DNA of 64,000 nucleotides from Gordionus sp. m RMFG-2023 (Eukaryota > Nematomorpha > Gordioida > Chordodea > Parachordodidae), in NCBI RefSeq assembly GCF_954871325.1, contig NC_088778.1, positions 2,513,743-2,577,742 of the forward strand, written 5' to 3'. This document shows, one piece after another, positions 23,717-37,391 of the stretch (positions are counted from its first letter, which is position 1; the number at the start of each line of letters is the position of its first letter). The notes beneath the pieces are model-generated. The model ran no database searches, was not told the DNA's origin, and saw only the letters and a list, made by a program, of their open reading frames with translations. The position numbers and the translations under genes were made by a program.

Positions 23717-24767
23717 ATGACTATTAATAATCTATAAAATCACCTCTAATTCATCTACGATTTCTTATTTTAGATTATTACATCTTACAATCCGAAAATA
23801 AATACTTCCAATATTAATTACTTTTTAGAAAAATATTGCCTCTCTATATTTTAAAATTATATTCAACGAAATTGGTAAACCTTTTGAATTATAAAATTTA
23901 TCTGATTTTAATTCTAAATTTTGTTAAACAACCTAAAAAATTATATATTGCAATAATATTTTATTCATTATTTAAAAAAAAGAAGAATAATTTAGTTTCT
24001 ATATTTTCTTAATTGTTTAAAAAAAGAAGTTTACTAGATCTTTACCTAATAAAATAAAAGAATAGGTATATTAAAATCTATAATTTTTTAATTTGATATT
24101 ATTTATTTTACAAAAATAATAATTTTTAAACTATTAAATGAAAAAAACTATAATTAAAATGTTTGTGACATATTTTTATTTGAGATTAATATAATGGCTA
24201 ATAAGTGGATTATTTTAAACCAGGGAATAAAATTTTATTTATTGATTAAATTAGCCAAAAATAAAGGAAATTACTTAAGAATATATTTCGTCACGATACA
24301 TTTGATAATATAATTTTATTCCTGGCAGGAAGAATATAAGATTATGTAAAATTTTAATATAAAGAAATATGAATTAAATTATTGTTTACCAATCTGCTGT
24401 AGGAAATATGTTTCTAAAATAATTTTTTTTAAAATAATTATGATGCAATTTTTTATGTTTACTTTCATCGCTCCAAATTTGAATATCTCCAGATACTAAA
24501 TAATATTATATATTAAAAAGTCTTTTAAATAAATTATGTACTTGGCTGACTGAATGTTGTTTTGTTTCCTACAAAATAATATATTTTACTCCCAACTATA
24601 TTCCCATCAAAATTATAATTTAAATTTAGGTATATGATTGTTTTAAATATTATAAATATATAAAAATATAAAAATGTGGTAATAAAGAAGATTTATAATA
24701 TATTTTATTCACTACTAATGTAATTATCTCATTTAATAATTTTTATTTATATTGATCAAACATGATT
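23717..24767. other. AT-rich DNA without a recognised gene
   Basis: No feature recognised. The upstream part of R1 copy G may lie here, too diverged for me to anchor. Confidence 0.5.
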
Positions 24768-26020
24768 ACCTAAATATATTGTCAGGGTGCCATTTTTTAT
24801 AGGTACTAGATTTAATAAATATACATCTATTATCAATAATCTTAAATAATGTTTGAAAGGCGATCACTGGATTTTTAATTAAGATAATAAAAAATGACTC
24901 ATATTTTTATAAAAGATATATAACCTAGATGTTTAATTAACATTGCTTTATTGTTTTGATAGAAATAAAATATTATTAGTAAAATTTTAAATATGATAAA
25001 TTTTTATATTAATTTACTTGAATTAGGCCTACGTATTGTACTCTCTTTTACAATATATATAAATTAAATTTTGAATCGTATATAAATTAAACTATTAAAA
25101 TAATAATTAAAAAAAATATAATATAAATGCTTAAAGATCTAATATCCTTATCTTCTAATAAATTTTTTTCGATAATATTTATATGTAAACCTAAATAAAT
25201 ATGATACTTCTTGATAAATTTACGGTACATATACCATTTTATTAATTTTTTTAATAAGAATTTTCATATTATTTAGGGATGCAAGTAAAATAGCATAAAT
25301 CCTCATAATACTTTGGTATTATCTCCGGAAGAATATGTAAGTCACTGCTGCCTTTACATATCTGATATCAATTATGTCATTAAAAAAGAGGAGATTGAAA
25401 AATCTAAAAAGAATAAATATTTATTGATTCTGTCTCAACTTTTTAATTTCGGCGGAAATAGTAAGTCTCTATAATAAGTTTTGGATCCTAAACAACCTAA
25501 AAGAGAACTTAAAAAGACTAATTCAGGAATTATGGTCTATCGATGTGGGATATTTAGGTCAGTATTTTTTTTAAAAATTATATAAAATTATTATGATATA
25601 GAGGGATATCATTTAAAGTTATGATATATATTTGAACTATTGTTGATTAATGATATTTTAAAATTTTAGCGCAGAATAAATAATAGATGTTCTTCATTTA
25701 TAATTTATATTTATGTATATCTAGATTGATGAATACACTCTTCTGCAGGAAAAATTTTCTAAAAAATATTTCATATAATACCCATGTTCAAAACGACTTC
25801 TTTATTTCCTGATCCTAATATATTTTAATTATAAATGTAAAATACATATAATTTCTTATTACCTATTCCAATCACGAAATTCACATCTATATAAATTTTA
25901 AACATAGTAAAAATTAAAACATATTTCATTTGTAAATATGAAAATAATATACCTTGGATTAAAACCTTCCTATGTTTTAAATAATCTAGAAGGAAAATAA
26001 ATTATTTAATAAATTTTATT
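24768..26020 (+). repeat. R1 dispersed repeat, copy G (partial)
   Basis: Landmarks found in R1 order: ACCTAAATATATTGTCAGGG (24768, very close to copy E at 49083), a GCTTTATTGTTTTGATAGA word (24953), ACTTGAATTAGGCCTACG (25016), CTTTATTTCCTGATCCTAA (about 25800), ATTACCTATTCCAATCACGA (about 25858) and ACCTTGGATTAAAACCTT (about 25952). The earliest R1 landmark is not recognisable. Confidence 0.5.
25289..25474 (+). other. Unassigned coding-like island
   Basis: An open frame of 61 codons without a start reads NTLVLSPEEYVSHCCLYISD, then INYVIKKEEIEKSKKNKYLL and ends after FNFGGNSKSL. Its base composition and residue usage look more protein-like than the surrounding DNA. I do not recognise a family. 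It could be a decayed exon or transposon fragment. Confidence 0.25.
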
Positions 26021-27401
26021 TAATAAATTTTATTAAATAAATCTCCTAATTTTTATAACCATGCTCAAACATATATATCAGTTTACGAAAATATATTAAA
26101 TATTAGTTGTTAACTCGAGTCTTTATATAGAGATCTGCGAGTTTAGCCTGGCACGTTATTTGAATTGATCTTGGCTATCCTGTTTTGATAATTTTCTTTA
26201 CTAATTTCTAGGTAAAACCCTTCTTATGAAAAATAGGCCCTGCTCTGCTTATTAAATCATTACAAAATGGCCATACCCATATAAATTTTACGAAAAGTCT
26301 TGGGTGGTTCTTTAAATATTTTTGTAATAATTTTTTGGCCATCCTATTTTTAATATCTATATCTTATTTTTTCCCAATATCAATTTAGGCATACCTTCAT
26401 TCTATGATTTTTTATTTCTATGAAAACCTTTTATACAATTTTTAGTATCTATATCCTGTATTTATAATTGAATTATATGATAAATAACTTATGGTAAATT
26501 CGCTAAACTACTTTAATGAGGTTTAATATGTAGAGTTCTCATCATCGGTTTATATTGGAAAATTTTTATAGCCTATTATGCATTTAAGGTAATTATGATT
26601 TATAATCACTGTCCATAAGATGGTTGAATTTCTATAAAACATCACTTTTAGTGTGTTATTTCCTTAAATTTTTTAAAATATCATCTTAAATAATTTTTGG
26701 CTACCTTTCAAAATATTGTATAATAAACAACTCTCATATACTCATTAACACTAATTTACCATCAATCATCACAAAATGTTTTTTTAAACTAGAGGTTATA
26801 CATTCAGCTCTTCATTGTCCTCTAACTTAAATATCAATCCACTAGTACTAGCAGAAACAAAAAAGATTAACAAATTCAAAAATTTTAAAAACTTCCTAAT
26901 TTTTCACCATTAACCTATAAGTTTTTTAAAAATTTAGGCATAAAAATCCGGCTGAACTTATAGAATTTTTATATATAAGTCAAGATAGAAATTTTTAGAT
27001 ATAATATAACTATGGTTCCTTTTAGAGCAATTATGAAATTGTATTTTTAATTTTATTAATATATTTTATATTCTATTACTAATTTTTGATAGAAAATATT
27101 TGTAATCATTTTTAAAATACTTTTTTTTAAATGTATAATATATATAATATAATATAGTTTATATATATATTTCTCTTTTTAATTTAATTTACTTTTAATT
27201 TCTGTTTCTTTAATTAAAAATATTTCAAATAATAAAAAAATATAAGTGTTTTTGAAGAAAGATGATGAATTTGAAATTAAAAAAATATCAATGTAAATAA
27301 TAGAAGCTACTTAAAATTAATAAAAAAAATCATAAATATATAAAACATTAAGACTTTATTTTTCTTAACTTTTGAAATAAATTTTGATATATGGCGCCAG
27401 C
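26021..27401. other. AT-rich DNA without a recognised gene
   Basis: Slightly richer in G and C around 26100-26350, with two related words (TTGGCTATCCTGTTTT and TTGGCCATCCTATTTTT), but no family recognised on either strand. Confidence 0.5.
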
Positions 27402-27518
27402 CATAGTTGACAATAATTATTCTGTTGTTTATAGATTTAATTAGGTAATGTAAAATAAAATAAAAAAGAGATTTGTAAAACATGCCTTGATTTCATATAT
27501 ATGAATTGCCCACCTCTG
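27402..27518. mobile_element. 117-bp hAT-type MITE
   Basis: The left end CATAGTTGACAAT and the reverse complement of the right end CAGAGGTGGGCAAT form an imperfect inverted repeat of the common hAT type. Flanking octamers GCGCCAGC (27394-27401) and GCGCCGAG (27519-27526) share their first five bases and look like a decayed 8-bp duplication of an unusually GC-rich target. Non-coding. Confidence 0.6.
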
Positions 27519-27526
27519 GCGCCGAG

Positions 27527-30117
27527 CTTTCTGGCTTTTAAATGAGACGGTTGCATATCTCTGTTTCATTTATTGTAGAAAAATGCTATTTAACAATTAT
27601 GTGCACATGCTTATTTCTAAATTTACAAACCTGCATTGATTGTAATATCGCCTTCTATAAATATACGATATATTTAAATAACATTTTATAAGAATATTTT
27701 AAAAAAATAATAAAATACTTTCAGTTTTGCAAATGGTATTGTTGGTATTAACTATTTTGAAATAATGTGATTTATATCAATCAATAAAACCTCTAAGTAG
27801 CTTACGCATATAGTAAGGTTTTCGTTTCAGACAAATTATCATATCATCTAAAAATGTTTTATAAATTAAAATATATATTAAACAGTGTTGCATTTTATTT
27901 ATCGACAATACTCATCAAATTCCTTTTAGAATTATCTTAATCATCTTCTAATATTAGTTAATTTCCATATATAAATTTTATATCTAGGAAGTTATAAAAG
28001 CGCATACTAAACTATGGCGTTACAAGCCTTTGACTCATTTTTGAATAAATCTTTTTTTTGTTAACATTATCAAAAAGTTTAAAAAAAATATACTAAATTT
28101 TACGGGATATTCAAATTTTTTAGGGGATTTGAGCCACAGTGCACCCCTTTCCTTATGTGATTCTATTAATATAAAATATTAAAAAAATATAGCTAGTTTG
28201 AATAGTTGATCATTGTTTACTATGCATTTTAATTTTTTATAGAAAAATGTTAAAGTTTTGTATCAAATTATTTTAATTTAAATTTCTAATCTATTAATTG
28301 AAATATGGCCTTTTTAGCAAACACCATTCAAGGAAAGTTGATTTTATCTAGTAATGATTATATCTCACATATATTTTTATTATCTTTTAACTTTGTTTAT
28401 GATATATTTTTCTTATAGCTAAAAAACTATAGTATGAATAATCATATAAAGATTTTTGTTAAAATAATTATCCGGTTAAGTTGTTTGAAAACTATATTTA
28501 TAGTATCTGTAGGTAAAAAAAAAACCTAATTTCATAAATCTAAAATAGATTAATATTACATAATTTTTAGGATAATTTAAAAAATCAGAATGAAAATTCT
28601 CAATAGGGATAAATTATTAAAGAGTATGCCCCCCCCCTTCACATTTCCGGATATATAATAAAAATATCGTATATATCACTAGTAAATTTTATTTTGAATA
28701 AATTATATAACCAAATGAAAATGTACACATTAAACCACTTATAATCTAAATAGTGTATATTAAAATATGCAGTACATATAGGCTTATTTTTGAGAATAAT
28801 AAATAATAATAAAAAATTATGTGTTTAACATACCTTGATCCTCAGAATTCTTATACATTACTACTAGCAACATATATAATATAGAAAATAAATTACGTTC
28901 ATAAATAAGAGATAATAAGTAAAGGATATTCGGTTTAAAATAAGCAGATATTGAAAATATTTAGATACTGTGAGGTTAAAATTATAACCCCGATTCCACA
29001 AAAATTTTTATTCTATCTGTCAAGATTTCTATTTTAAAATTTTTTGATAGGTTTTCAGATTTTATTTTTCATCATTTTATGTGCCGACTCTCAGAATTAT
29101 TAAAAATATTATTTTGAAATATTTTAGCTTCATATTTTACAAATTTATTAAAAATATAAGCAGTAAATGAATATTTAAAGCCAGATTATTTTCTAATATT
29201 TTCCTACCATTTTAATCTGCATGATTTAATTTTTTATATCAGACACTCTCCGCCCTTGGATTAATTTTTATAAATATTTAAGTTCGGTCCAGATTTTTAT
29301 ATATGCGGGCCTGGTCGAGTTCTGTCAGGTATATAATAATACTAAAAATTTAAATCAAATAATTAAAAACTATTCACCTAATTGGGTTTCCAGGACTAAT
29401 AAAATAAAACAGATATTTTATTAAATGTTAAAAGTAGACTTCTAATTCTAGATTTTTAAATTTGTTATTAATAAACAGTATTTTTGAGATTGTCTTATAA
29501 GATATATATATTTAACTTAAATTTAGACTATATTTCTTTTTAATATGCAATAATATTTTCTAATATGTTGAATTATACAGTTGTAGATCACAAATAATTA
29601 AAAAAATTCTATTAATTTTACTAAAATTTTATTTATCTTATATGAAACATTATTTTAAAAAAATTATTAAAGGAACTAATTTATAATTTATTTGTAGGTT
29701 TTTGTTTTGATTTAATAAAATAAATTTTGCGTTTCTTCCATATATAATGTTTATTGATATATTTTTACAACTTGTTTTATGAAAAAAAGGTCTTATAAAA
29801 AATAAATATTTAAAAAAAGAATATGATTTGGGGTCATCCAAGAAAAAAGTGGATATTTAGGAGATTCGATCGGCAGGTTTCTACTGATATCTTCTGTAGA
29901 TAAAATTAATAATTGGAAACTCCGTTGTCTATAGTTAATTTTTCGAGGCTTTTGATTAATTAGAAAGTCGATTTCCAAGATTTTGATACCAATGAGCATG
30001 AAAATAGTATTTTGACGATTGGAGTATTTATTTTTTTTTAAAGTTTCTACTCGGGGCAAGGTGTGAATTATTTGATTTCGTGAAGAAACTAATACAAGTG
30101 TAATTTCTAAGCTAGGG
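27527..30117. other. AT-rich DNA with stray element ends
   Basis: No gene recognised. A C tract at 28629-28637 (CCCCCCCCC then TTCACATTTCC), a GC-rich word near 29284-29330 (CGGTCCAG, GCGGGCCTGGTCGAG) and AGCCACAGTGCACCCCTTTCC near 28130 may be ends of decayed hAT-type elements. An 88-codon minus frame at 29793-30059 shows no motif. Confidence 0.45.
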
Positions 30118-30315
30118 GCATTAAGTTAAATTATGGTATTGAAGTTATACAACTAGATCTTTTAGAAATGTCATTAGAATGGCTTACTGAGAATTAAAAT
30201 TATTATTAAAGAGACCTATTGGTTTGAAAGTAGATGGTATGTTAGCTATTTTGAAAGCTTGTAATATAATGTTATCGTGTCCATATTTGCAATGTAATAA
30301 ATGGTCCTGTTAAGC
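30118..30315 (+). pseudogene. Coding relic, possibly GPI1/PIG-Q-like
   Basis: One frame reads KLNYGIEVIQLDLLEMSLEW, continues LTEN and stops. About 20 bases further the next frame reads RPIGLKVDGMLAILKACNIM and continues LSCPYLQCNKW. The combined pattern LLEM...WL..., then P.GLK....L, recalls the conserved core of GPI1/PIG-Q, a subunit of the enzyme that starts GPI-anchor synthesis. That is an impression from one short motif. The frame is broken and no further exons are visible, so I regard it as a relic of uncertain identity. Confidence 0.25.
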
Positions 30316-30925
30316 CTAACTTGACTTAGTTGTTTTTAGCAGATTACACAACACTAAATAAAATTTCGTTTGAATTTGTTTATTCTTAAATTCTGTAGGA
30401 AGAACTATTCCCTTATAAACAAATACTTTCATACAACAAGTTTTATGATAAACAAAATTTTAGTGTATTTTAAAATTTATAACGCTAAATTACATATGTA
30501 AAATTTAATAGTGTAGAAAATATATCATTATGGTTTTATTTTTTATAAATACATATAAAAAAAACCATAATAATAAAATGATAAATTTTTAAACTTTTGT
30601 ATTTTAAAACTAAGTTATTTTTATATTCTTTAATAAATTATAAATAACTAATATAAGTGCCGTCCATATTTCATAGATCGAATAATTTAATATAGCAAAC
30701 ATTTAAAAAATTTATGTTTCATATGTGTTGATTTTTGAATTTATATTGACAAATACTAAAATTTTATTACGTGTAAAGTCCGCTAAATAATAATATATGG
30801 ATGATAATTTTAAATGGAATTAAATTCTATACTAGGCTTTAGTAATTATTATTTACCACAATAATATTCTATAAAGAATTATTATATACGAAAGTATTTG
30901 GAATCATATTCAACAAAAAAAATCT
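30316..30925. other. AT-rich DNA without a recognised gene
   Basis: Nothing recognised on either strand. Confidence 0.5.
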
Positions 30926-31170
30926 ATTTTTTTAATAAACAGCTGTTCTTCTTTAAAATCCCATGCGAGAGGAGGAATATACGGCTTTCATGTTGAGTCT
31001 AAAGCTCAATATATTTCAATAAGCAGCTCTTCGTCTTTAGTACCACACCATATGAGTGCAGTAATAAACGGAAATTGTTCTATGCCGAGTCAAATAATCA
31101 ATTTTATTTAATAAGAGGATCTTCGTGATCTGAGCGCAAGAATATAGAGGCCCCTTTCAAACCAGCTTTT
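30926..31170 (+). repeat. Decayed satellite of about 85-bp units
   Basis: Three diverged head-to-tail units: TTTAATAAACAGCTGTTCTT (about 30932), TTTCAATAAGCAGCTCTTCG (about 31014) and TTTAATAAGAGGATCTTCGT (about 31108). In the first two these are followed by matching blocks (CCCATGCGAGAG or CACCATATGAGTG, ATATACGGC or AATAAACGG, CATGTTGAGTC or ATGCCGAGTCAAA). GC content is higher than around. Non-coding, source unknown. Confidence 0.6.
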
Positions 31171-31503
31171 AATAAGCTAATTCCCCTATCCTCCACTACG
31201 TAGGGATTTTAAGGATCGAGTTAGACAAGAATAAAAATTTTTATTTAATATAAATAAGGCAGGTTTATCGCAAATTTTCAGTATATATATATATATACAT
31301 ATATTTCATTAAAAGTTAATTTTATATATCAACAAGAAAGTGAATTATATTAAATCAATTTAGTATATATTATTATTTAACTAAAAGATTTTTCAATTAT
31401 GTTAACTTATAAACGTAAAATAATATAAATAACGATAAATATATAATATTACTACAATTAATAAATAACCTACTAGTCATATTAGAAATTATATTATGGA
31501 TAT

Positions 31504-34500
31504 ACCATTATTATGCTGTAGAAGATATGATTTAGCGTCTAAAAGAATTTTTTAAATTATGTAGTTGATATCTATACAACTTATATATTTTTACCTATAG
31601 AAGATACAATTATGATATACCAGGATACTAAAATAATATCAAAATTTATAGGTTTTGATAATATAAAAATTTATTATATACCTGATCCACGGAAAATTTC
31701 GGTTTTTCCTAAAAAAATAGAAGAATATTATATTTATTTGGATTTCCCTATTAAAATTATAATTTATAATTCAAGTATATATAACTATGATTATTGTTTT
31801 GATTCTTATAAAAAAAAGTGAAAATAACGAAAAATTATTAATATGTGTTCATGTTTACCTATATATAGGTGTATACATTAAATTTTTATATAAATATACA
31901 CCTAATGATGAATAGGGGAACTGGATAAGTACCATTGCATATAAATAAAATAATATTATGTATCTAATCATTATTACCTAAAGATATGATTAGTGTACCA
32001 TTCAAACGACCTAAATTTGATCAGATATAGTATTGATATATTCGAGATTATATTTTATTTAAATTTGACCAACTAGCAATTGATATTTTCGAATATATTT
32101 TTCAATGGTATATTAAATTAGATTACATTAAATATAAATTAAATAATTTTTAAAATAAAAAATATATATACCTAGGAATGTTTGTGTGTTCCCTTTATTT
32201 TAACAAATTTTAAAAAATATATAAAATTCAAAATGATATAAAGAATTATTTCCGCTTGTTGCCAATTTTAGATATTTTTAAAAATTAATATACTTAATTA
32301 GTTAAAATATTGATAAACTTGAATCAATTATTCTACCTGCCAACAAGATTCCTGTTATATTTATTGCTATAATAAAAATTGAAGACACATTATAGAAAAA
32401 TATAGATGTAAATCATGAAAAATTAACAAAAATTTTAGTCTGACCTCCTCAGAAATATAAAATTTATATATTGATAGTATTTGTGATGGCTAATAAAAAT
32501 ATAAAATATTTAGAAAATCTCGCAGAGGTCGAGATATGGGCAATCAAAGTAAACAATATAAAATTTAATTTTTATCATGCAAATATTATGGGTTGTTAAT
32601 AAGCCAATTAATATATTCAAATATATTCTGGTGATTTAAAAAAAACCTTATATTAAAATTTAATTGATGAAAAAAAATCCTAAAAAAAATACAAGACGTT
32701 AAAACTGAAAGTAAGTAAATAAGAAAATCGGTAGTTCCTTTCTCTAATTTTTTTAAATATATAATTAGATCTTATATTAAAGTACATATATATAAAATTT
32801 TAGAATGGATATATAAAGAAAGGTAGGCCCAATTTTAGAAATAACTAAATTATCAAATGCAAACCATCATATTAGACATGATTAATCTTTTGCTTATGTT
32901 TTGTTATACATTCTCTCTAATATTTCATCATAATAGAAAATTGGCTTAAATAATCAGTTACATTTAATTTAATAAACGTTTCAATATTTTAAAATATTTA
33001 ATTATCAGAATTAATTTTATTTTAATATAATGTATAATAATGTAATTAGAAAAAAGATTAGTTTATTATATAAAAAAAATTAAATTTTATAATAATTTTA
33101 CCCTTAAAAATTTTCAATTTAGGATAAAGATATTTTTTATGGCTTAAATAATCAGTTACATTTAATTTAATAAACGTTTCAATATTTTAAAATATTTAAT
33201 TATCAGAATTAATTTTATTTTAATATAATGTATAATAATGTAATTAGAAAAAAGATTAGTTTATTATATAAAAAAAATTAAATTTTATAATAATTTTACC
33301 CTTAAAAATTTTCAATTTAGGATAAAGATATTTTTTAAGATATCATATATTCATTATTTATTTTTCAGATATTGGCATGTTTAAATCTCTTTCAGTTTTA
33401 ATTAGATGAGACTAATATTATATATTGCTCCTAAAATTTTAACTTATATATATCTTTAAATTTTTTAATTTAGTTTAATAATTATTTTTCATAAAATAAA
33501 TTATAGACTAATGAATAAAAGTGCAAAATTTTACGGGATATACATTTCATACAAAACATTTTGCTTCATAAAAAAATTTAATCCAAATAAATGAAACAAA
33601 TTTGCAAGAATAAATAAATGAGAAAAGTGGAATAAATAGATTGAAAGAGAAGTTGAAAAGATTAGCAAATATATTATTTGATATTTAATTTATAAAATAA
33701 CTATTTTAAGTATGAATGTACTCTTTTACACTAAAAAAATAAAACTAAAATAAAAAAAATTTGCAATTTTTTCTGACAAAATATCAGATATATTTTTTAA
33801 TTTAGTAAAATATAATATTTAATTAAAGCAAAAAATATTATAAATAAAGATCAGTTCAAAAATCAAAAGCAAACTGAATATAAAATAAATATATTTTTAA
33901 ATTTTCAATTGATATGTATGACTCTGAAATACAAACTCGATCTCATAAGAAACAAATTATTTCTATCAATGCAATAAATTTTCTAAATTTTATTTTATAA
34001 TTTGTTTACTAAGTAAAAGACGAATATATGTAAATAAAAGACGTTTATTTTAAATAAAAATGATTAAGAGAAATAAAATTTTTTAGATATTATATTTGAT
34101 TTAAAATATTTTTGGGATTTGATTGAAAAAAATATTATATGGATTTATCTTAAATTACGTTTACATATCATTTTTTTATATTCCATATTCTTTAAAATAT
34201 TTTTATTTTTCGGAATTAATATAAATATATGACGTGATAAGATATGGATAAACATCATTTTTGAAAAATACAATAGAAAAATTAGTTGAGAGACTCATGT
34301 AAGAAAACTCTCTGGAAATATAAACTTTAATTAATTTTATAAGTGATTCCTTTTTTTATTATAGACGTATTATCTTAGTTTAATATAAAATTTATTCTCT
34401 TTTTTTACCCCTAGGTTTCTCTTCTTGTTCTATATTAACATTTAAGCTATACAATTTATTCTATAATAAAAATAATACCTATGTTAATAGTAAGGTTTTT

Positions 34501-35860
34501 ATGGGCCATAGCTAATTTAAATTAAAATAGATAACATAAGAATTATCTTTTGCAAATTTATACTTATTCCGATGACTAAATTTGGTGCTTAAGATAGTTA
34601 TAAATATAATTAATTACCCAATAAAATTTTAATAATTGTAAAAAAACATACTTATGATATAATGGTCGTACGTATCATTTACGGATTCTATCATAAATAT
34701 AAACTTTTTTAAATAATGATTTTTAATAACATATTTTAAGTATCTAATACATAGATCTTTAGTCTTACAACCTTAACGCCACTAATATATATTGTACGCC
34801 TAGTCTCATTTTATAATTTATAGAGAGAAATTATAATGAGTAATTTTTGACTTTTGTTTTGTATTAATCATGAAAAATTTCTTTTTATAAATGACTTTTA
34901 GCTACCATTACCATTAATATTTAGTTATTTCCTACAACATTAATAAACGGCATAAATTAAAAAAGATTATAGATAAGATATAAAATTCTAAACAAAATTA
35001 CTGAACCATGCAGAAATGACAAATATAACTTAAAAGTTATTATTAAAACACAAAATTATAAGGAGGTAAAACAACGCAAATGATCTAAAACTGTGAGGAA
35101 ATTTTAAAATATTTAAAAACTACTCAAAAAAATCAAATAAACGTAATAAAAATACAAAATTATTAACAAATTAAATTGATATCTTTATATTTTATTGATC
35201 CAACCTGAACTTATATTTAATTAATTTCCCAAAGTTCGCTTAGGGAAATATATCACATTTAAATTTTCATTTATCTTTTGCATTTATTCCAACCAAAATT
35301 TAAAACCCATTATATCAGCTTAAAAAATTTGGAAATATCATGAATTTAAATTTTTATTCCACAATTATAGCTATCTAATAAATAGGTCATTAGGTCTTAA
35401 AGTTATAATTTATACATATAATTTTAGGGCTTTTTCAAAAATTTTATTATTAATTTAAATTTATAAACTTTTATCTAATGTCTTGTCTTATTTAATGTGA
35501 TTTTAAATAATATTTTATAAATATGGTGGTTGACATCGCACAGATCTACTTAAACACAACATCACTTAAATATAGTACATAAATATTTATTGGTACTAAA
35601 ATTAAACTACTAAAAAAAATTAATTATGAGATTATGCATCTTATTTAATTTATAAACCTAATGTTCTTTTTAACCCATTTTCATCTATAAATAAATATCA
35701 TATTGATTATAATGGAAAATTTATAATGAAATATTGATTAAATACCTTCTATTTGACATTTTATGGCTGAAATAATTTTTCAAATTAATATAAATTCTAT
35801 AACAATGAAATGTGACTTACTTTCTTCAAAACTACAAATATCTCTGGAACTAAATAGGAT
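31504..35860 (+). repeat. R1 dispersed repeat, copy D
   Basis: Landmarks in R1 order: ACCATTATTATGCTGTAGAA (31504), ACCTATAGAAGATACAATTA (31592), ACCTAAAGATATGATTAGTG (31976), ACTTGAATCAATTATTCTAC (32317) with GATTCCTGTTATATTTATTG, ACCCCTAGGTTTCTCTTCTT (34407), AATACCTATGTTAATAGTAA (34470), TATTCCGATGACTAAATTTG (34565), TAATGGTCGTACGTATC (34660), AATACCTTCTATTTGACA (35739) and TGTGACTTACTTTCTTC (35810). It is the longest copy; part of the extra length is the 198-bp duplication at 32943-33338. A 69-codon frame at 31612-31821 is incidental. Confidence 0.6.
32943..33338 (+). repeat. Exact 198-bp tandem duplication
   Basis: GGCTTAAATAATCAGTTACA starts at 32943 and again at 33141; the two 198-bp copies look identical base for base until TATTTTTTA near 33338. 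In DNA this diverged, perfect identity means a very recent duplication, or an assembly artefact. Confidence 0.95.
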
Positions 35861-37136
35861 TTCAGTTATATTAAAATAAAATTGAATTTCACCCAAAATA
35901 ATTTAATATAACTTTATTAAAATGTTTAGATTTTTGAGTAAATATTCCGGAAAATAATCAATTGATTAAATTTTATCAATATTTGAATTGATTATATTAA
36001 TTAAAAAGTTCAACTAAGCAGAAGTTGGGCAGGCCCAATAGCAAATATACATAGAAACATTCTTTTCACTGCCTATATAATTTTTATTATTTTTTTATTA
36101 TTATTATTTTATTTATTATAAAATAAATCAATTCTAGTTGATTTTGATATAAAATTTGCAGCTAATTTATAAATAATACACAACTAACAGAAGTATATAA
36201 AATACTTCAAAGAGCTGAAAGATAAATGGACATTCCTCATGTGGAACCATCCCGAAATCTTTCAATTTTAAATTTTTTTTTAGATTAGGCAAAATACTAA
36301 CAAACGCATGATATTTCAACGATTATAATAAAATATTTTTACAATATTATTTAATATAATTAAAAAAGGCACATTTATAATAAAAAAAATTTTAAACAAA
36401 TTTATTTATCGAATTAATCTAAATATTCTTATTTACAGAATCTAGAAAAGGAAAATATATCAATATATATTATACCACGCTATAAAATGAGATGATTATT
36501 TTAATAAAATGATTAATCTAAATCCGGGAAATAAAATTGAATCATCTATTTTAAAAGGATTCAGAGTAAAAGATATAAAAGTATCTATTAATATATTTTA
36601 TTCAAAAACAATCGGTAGGAGGAGTAAAATATCATTAGGAAATTATTTAAATTTTAGATATAAGTATTCACAGTACTACCCAACTCTGCTACATCTATAT
36701 CTCCTTCTCCATCTTTAGAAAAATCATTATTTAAATTCGTTTATTTTAAAAATCATATCATGAAAAAAAATAATAAAATTATATCAGGATATACTTATCT
36801 TCACATCATAACCTATAAAAAAATACATAAAAATTTAGGTAAATAAAATTACTCGCTAGCAGTAATGCATTCTATAATAATATTATTAAGTTAAAATATA
36901 CATCTACCTCAAAAACATACCCCAAAACATCTGATAATCTTTTATCTGATTGTTTTATAAAGAATTTCGATTTGAGTCCTCTATTTCAACTATTAATAAA
37001 TACTAAAAAGTCAAAATCAAATAAGTTTTCTCAAATTACTCGAGCACTCTTTTACCGGGTAGATAGTAAATCTTTTTATTCTAGCTATAAATATACCTGA
37101 ATTTATAATTCTATTCCTATAAAATTCTTTACATAG
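35861..37136. other. AT-rich DNA without a recognised gene
   Basis: A 69-codon frame (36509-36718) and other short frames have no recognisable motif. No repeat or terminus identified. Confidence 0.5.
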
Positions 37137-37391
37137 AAGGGATTCATTTTTATACATTGGAACCTACGTTATGATCAAGGCAAAAAATACCTCCTCCATT
37201 TCTTTTCATGCCATGATGTTGAAGTTAGTATAATCTGCGACTCATCCAATGAGGTCAACAAAACGATTGATATAATCCTGAGAATAGGTTCCTTTCCAGG
37301 AATCATCCCCAATAAGAGCAAATATAAATTCATCCAACTAAACTGTTATGAACTGAATGCTCACAATTTTAAAATTATTAATCAAGATTAA
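37137..37391 (+). other. Unassigned open frame with protein-like composition
   Basis: An 84-codon stretch without an ATG, bounded by a TAG at 37134 and a TAA at 37389. It includes FIFIHWNLRYDQGKKYLLHF, then FSCHDVEVSIICDSSNEVNK and, nearer the end, IGSFPGIIPNKSKYKFIQLN. Composition is clearly less AT-rich than the surroundings. No known family recognised. It lies about 400 bp upstream of the piggyBac relic but does not match the piggyBac parts I know, so it could be a decayed host exon or part of another element. Confidence 0.3.
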
